This document shows, piece after piece, positions 13,421 to 13,440 of a stretch of 13,440 bases of DNA; the stretch's first letter is position 1; every line of letters begins with the position of its first letter. The notes under the pieces are model-generated. The model saw nothing but the letters and a program-made list of their open reading frames with translations. It was not told where the DNA came from and did not search any database. Origin of the DNA: an uncultured Oscillibacter sp. (GTDB taxonomy: Bacteria > Bacillota > Clostridia > Oscillospirales > Oscillospiraceae); the NCBI GenBank assembly GCA_900550685.1, contig URTS01000043.1, forward strand, positions 1-13,440. The letters are read 5' to 3'. The translations under genes were made by a program, and so were the position numbers.

Positions 13421-13426
13421 TTGACA
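13421..13426 (+). promoter_or_regulatory. Possible -35 of the next gene
   Basis: A perfect TTGACA lies three bases after the terminator, the same arrangement seen before azlC. The window ends before any -10 could be seen. Confidence 0.35.
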
Positions 13427-13440
13427 AAACCGCTGGCAAG

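Overview
The window reads as chromosomal DNA of a GC-rich, low-sporulation-signal Clostridia lineage, most likely an Oscillospiraceae-type gut bacterium (Flavonifractor/Lawsonibacter/Intestinimonas-like). This is an inference from strong GGAGG-type ribosome sites, CTG/CGG/GTG-rich codon use, Bacillota gene pairs (murI-DUF1934-argS, azlC-azlD) and families common in that group (DUF6512, ATC hydrolase-like, DUF362 ferredoxins). No rRNA, tRNA, CRISPR array, insertion sequence or intact prophage is visible. Genes are dense: no gap between genes exceeds about 250 bases, and most transcription units end in clear intrinsic terminators.

Layout. (1) 37-927: an in-frame chimera whose first ~200 residues are a PfkB-type sugar kinase lacking its catalytic C-terminus, joined to the tail of a phage-type phosphodiester glycosidase (LDGGGST motif) plus an SLH-like tail. 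(2) 1132-1716: two-helix membrane protein with a bacterial PH-like domain. (3) 1779-2891 (minus): DUF362 protein with two 4Fe-4S motifs, preceded by a promoter with a 19-bp spacer and internal dyad, the architecture used by MerR-family activators. (4) 3079-3495 (minus): conserved-looking small acidic protein of unknown role. (5) 3738-6755: murI, a DUF1934/YwiB-like gene and argS as one operon from a good sigma-A promoter, linking cell-wall D-glutamate supply and arginyl-tRNA synthesis only by position. (6) 6889-7928: azlC and azlD, a branched-chain amino acid exporter pair with overlapping ends and a consensus promoter placed right after the argS terminator. (7) 8029-8562: DUF6512 membrane protein. 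(8) 10560-8599 (minus): operon of a membrane acyltransferase gene (interrupted by one in-frame TGA), a cytidylate kinase-like gene and an ATC hydrolase-like gene. (9) 10637-11204: a divergent pair, a 94-residue unknown (minus) and a 55-residue ribbon-helix-helix protein (plus), whose promoters share the same -35 bases. (10) 11316-13386: prfC (release factor 3) and a GNAT acetyltransferase.

Most of the window is ordinary housekeeping. I do not see a clear new multi-gene system. The items that deserve a check are the kinase/glycosidase fusion, the MerR-like promoter of the DUF362 gene, the interrupted acyltransferase, the divergent RHH locus with its nested repeats, and the Asn-to-Gly change beside the first catalytic Cys of MurI.
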